The notes under the pieces were generated by a model that searched no databases, was not told where the DNA came from, and worked only from the letters and a program-made list of their open reading frames with translations. DNA of 6,978 bases from an uncultured Clostridia bacterium. Lineage in GTDB: Bacteria; Bacillota; Clostridia; TANB77; CAG-508. Below are positions 5,104 to 6,978 of the stretch, one piece after another; position 1 is the stretch's first letter; each line of letters starts with the position of its first letter. The stretch is from the NCBI GenBank assembly GCA_944390305.1, contig CALXPX010000062.1, positions 1 through 6,978 on the forward strand. Direction: 5' to 3'. The translations under genes and the position numbers were made by a program.

Positions 5104-6978
5104 TTATCTTACTGTTTGCATATATGAACTAGCTGTCATATCCTCTGTTACTGATGCTGAATTCATTCCCAAATATTGTGCGAATATTTCTCTTGCAGTA
5201 GGTGCAGTATAGCTACCATGTTGACCATCTTTAACAAATACCGCTACAGCTATTTCAGGATCATCATAAGGTGCAAAACCAACAAACCATGCATTTGCAT
5301 TACCATTAGTATCAGTTGTTGCAGATCCCGTTTTACCTCCAACTTCTATATTAAAATCTCTAAAATATGAGTAAGCTGTTCCCGAACCATCACTAGTAAC
5401 TCCTTTCATACCCTCTTTAATTGCTTGATAATTTTCTTCACTTATGCTGATATCTGAACCACTATTTCCACTTACTCCCAATCTTTCATTTACATATGAA
5501 TTTATTTCATCTTTTGATACTTCTGTACCATCTGCTTTAGTAATAGATTTTATTAAAGTTATATCTATATTTTTTCCACCATTTGCTATCATTGCAGTAT
5601 ATTTTGCCATTTGTAGTGGTGTAAATGAGTTATTAAGTTGACCTATAGCTGCTTGAATTGTATATCCATCAACCCAAGGATTCATTGTTTCTCTTGATGC
5701 TAAAACACCTGCTTCTTCTCCTGGAAGCTCTATACCAGTTTTTTGCCCTAATCCTAAAGCAGTTGCCACTTGTGCTAATCTATCAATTCCTGTTCTTCTT
5801 CCTGTTTCATAGAAGAAATAATTGCATGATGATTCTATTGCCTGGGTTACATTTAATAAACCATGTCCCCCTCTTTTCCAGCAAACTGGTTGATAATCTC
5901 TATAATATGTGTATCTTCCTGTATCATTTATTCTTGTATTTAAATCAATTGCTCCACTTTCTAGACCTGCAATTGCTGTTACCATTTTAAAAGTAGATCC
6001 TGGTGGAGAAATAGAACTTACTGCCTTATTAATAAGAGGATGTCTAGAATCGTTTAGGTAATTATTCCAATTTTCAGTACTTATTCCATCAACAAATAAA
6101 CTTGGATTATAGTTTGGATAACTTGCCATGGCTAATACTTCACCAGTTTTTACATTTAAAACCACAGCTGCTCCTTCTGATGCAGTGGTAGCTCCAGATA
6201 GCTCACCATTTTGCATCATTTCTATATTATGTGCTAAAGCATCTTCTGTTATCTTTTGAAGTTCAGCATCTATAGTGAGCATTATATCATTACCTGCAAT
6301 AGCTTCTTCAGCAATATATTCATCTGTTACAATTCCATCAACAGACATATCTATTTGTTTTATACCATCTGTACCTCTTAGATATTTTTCAAAAACTTGT
6401 TCTATTCCTGTTTTTCCTATAATATCATTTTGATCATATTCCTCTTCATTTCCTTTTAATTCATCTTCTCCTATTGGTCCTACATACCCTAAAATATGAG
6501 AAGCTAATTCTCCATAAGGATAATAAATAGTTGGCTCTGAAGTTGTATTTATTCCTGGAAATTCAGAACTCATTTCGTTTATTTTTGCTAAACTTGCATT
6601 ACTTATATTAGAAGCTAGTTCTACTGATTTAGTATTACTATATCCGTCTATTTCTATTTCATATCTTAAAGTAATAATTTTTCTTGCATCTTCTACATTG
6701 TCTGTATTTACTTCATATTTTTCTTTAAAGTAATTAAAGCATGCTTCTGCATCATATCCAGCATCTAATTTATTAGACTCTTTAAAGCTTTTGGCTGTTT
6801 CTTCATTTTTGAAAGCATAAGGATTTACCGTAATAGGAAAATTATCTACATATTTATCTCCATTACTTTCTAAAGTATTAACTAATAGTAATAATGAATT
6901 ATTTAATGTCTGATTGTCTATTTTTGTTTTATATATTTCCACATTGTATACCAATTTTGTGGATACTAACTTTTCTCC
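5104..6978 (-). CDS. mrdA: Class B penicillin-binding protein, PBP2/MrdA-like (partial, N-terminus outside window)
   Basis: This is a D,D-transpeptidase that cross-links peptidoglycan outside the membrane, of the elongation type that works with RodA and MreBCD. The window shows 624 residues of it. The frame continues upstream of the TTG at 6954 as GEKLVSTK to the right edge without a stop, matching the end of the usual DRNG-x-LV segment that follows the N-terminal membrane anchor, so the true start lies outside. Numbered from the right edge, residues about 1-220 are the dimerisation/pedestal domain, including GKTGIEQVFEKYLRG near 188-202. The transpeptidase domain starts about 268 (EGAAVVLNVKTGEVLAMASY). 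All three catalytic motifs are present: STFK (nucleophile S328, K331), SCN (384-386) and KTGS (549-552), followed by AWFVGFAPYDDPEIAVAV. It ends in a short tail soon after the domain. The MrdA assignment rests on overall pattern and on minC being the next gene; a sporulation SpoVD/FtsI-type paralogue is less likely because no PASTA repeats follow the domain. Confidence 0.93.
   Translation of the reverse strand, partial: GEKLVSTKLVYNVEIYKTKIDNQTLNNSLLLLVNTLESNGDKYVDNFPITVNPYAFKNEETAKSFKESNKLDAGYDAEACFNYFKEKYEVNTDNVEDARKIITLRYEIEIDGYSNTKSVELASNISNASLAKINEMSSEFPGINTTSEPTIYYPYGELASHILGYVGPIGEDELKGNEEEYDQNDIIGKTGIEQVFEKYLRGTDGIKQIDMSVDGIVTDEYIAEEAIAGNDIMLTIDAELQKITEDALAHNIEMMQNGELSGATTASEGAAVVLNVKTGEVLAMASYPNYNPSLFVDGISTENWNNYLNDSRHPLINKAVSSISPPGSTFKMVTAIAGLESGAIDLNTRINDTGRYTYYRDYQPVCWKRGGHGLLNVTQAIESSCNYFFYETGRRTGIDRLAQVATALGLGQKTGIELPGEEAGVLASRETMNPWVDGYTIQAAIGQLNNSFTPLQMAKYTAMIANGGKNIDITLIKSITKADGTEVSKDEINSYVNERLGVSGNSGSDISISEENYQAIKEGMKGVTSDGSGTAYSYFRDFNIEVGGKTGSATTDTNGNANAWFVGFAPYDDPEIAVAVFVKDGQHGSYTAPTAREIFAQYLGMNSASVTEDMTASSYMQTVR

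Noticed and set aside
5176..5990. Three plus-strand frames (5176-5370, 5444-5641, 5658-5990) inside the penicillin-binding protein gene
   Set aside because: All are antisense to the region encoding the conserved transpeptidase domain with all three catalytic motifs. They are shadows of that reading frame.

Overview
The window is very AT-rich DNA with strong AGGAGG-type ribosome binding sites, near-consensus sigma-A promoters, and an mrdA-like penicillin-binding protein gene directly upstream of minC. This points to a low-GC Gram-positive bacterium of class Clostridia. A species cannot be named from the sequence. I see no tRNA, rRNA, CRISPR array, insertion sequence, integrase or phage gene.

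Layout from left to right. (1) Positions 1-3078, minus strand, hold one very long secreted-protein gene (1,026 codons visible, signal peptide at the start, C-terminus cut off by the left edge). It is built of beta-rich, cysteine-free modules like those of Gram-positive surface proteins. (2) Positions 3079-3427 are a divergent intergenic region with a good minus-strand promoter for the surface protein, a plausible plus-strand promoter for the next gene, and several short inverted repeats. (3) Positions 3428-4272, plus strand, hold a two-gene unit: a 228-residue protein with a 122-residue asparagine-rich, prion-like centre between two ordered ends, then a 53-residue hydrophobic protein whose GTG start overlaps the first gene's TGA stop. 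(4) A hairpin terminator at 4274-4308 separates this unit from the convergent minC (4304-4918, minus). (5) minC has its own promoter (4993-5021) and is separated by another hairpin terminator (5049-5085) from the class B penicillin-binding protein gene (5104 to beyond 6978, minus), whose N-terminus is cut off by the right edge.

The mrdA-like protein and MinC belong to the cell-shape and division machinery: lateral-wall peptidoglycan cross-linking and inhibition of FtsZ assembly away from midcell. In many Clostridia these genes sit in an mreBCD-mrdA-minCD cluster. Here minC is transcriptionally isolated and the space after it is taken by a convergent unit, so minD is not next to it. The Asn-rich/small-membrane-protein pair is the least explained part of the window. 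Its translational coupling suggests that the two products work together, but no function can be assigned from sequence alone.

Three apparent start codons need care. At 3413 (GTG) and 4933 (TTG) the longest open frames begin inside or ahead of the ribosome binding site, so later ATGs are used here. The apparent TTG start at 6954 is only an internal codon of a gene that runs off the window.
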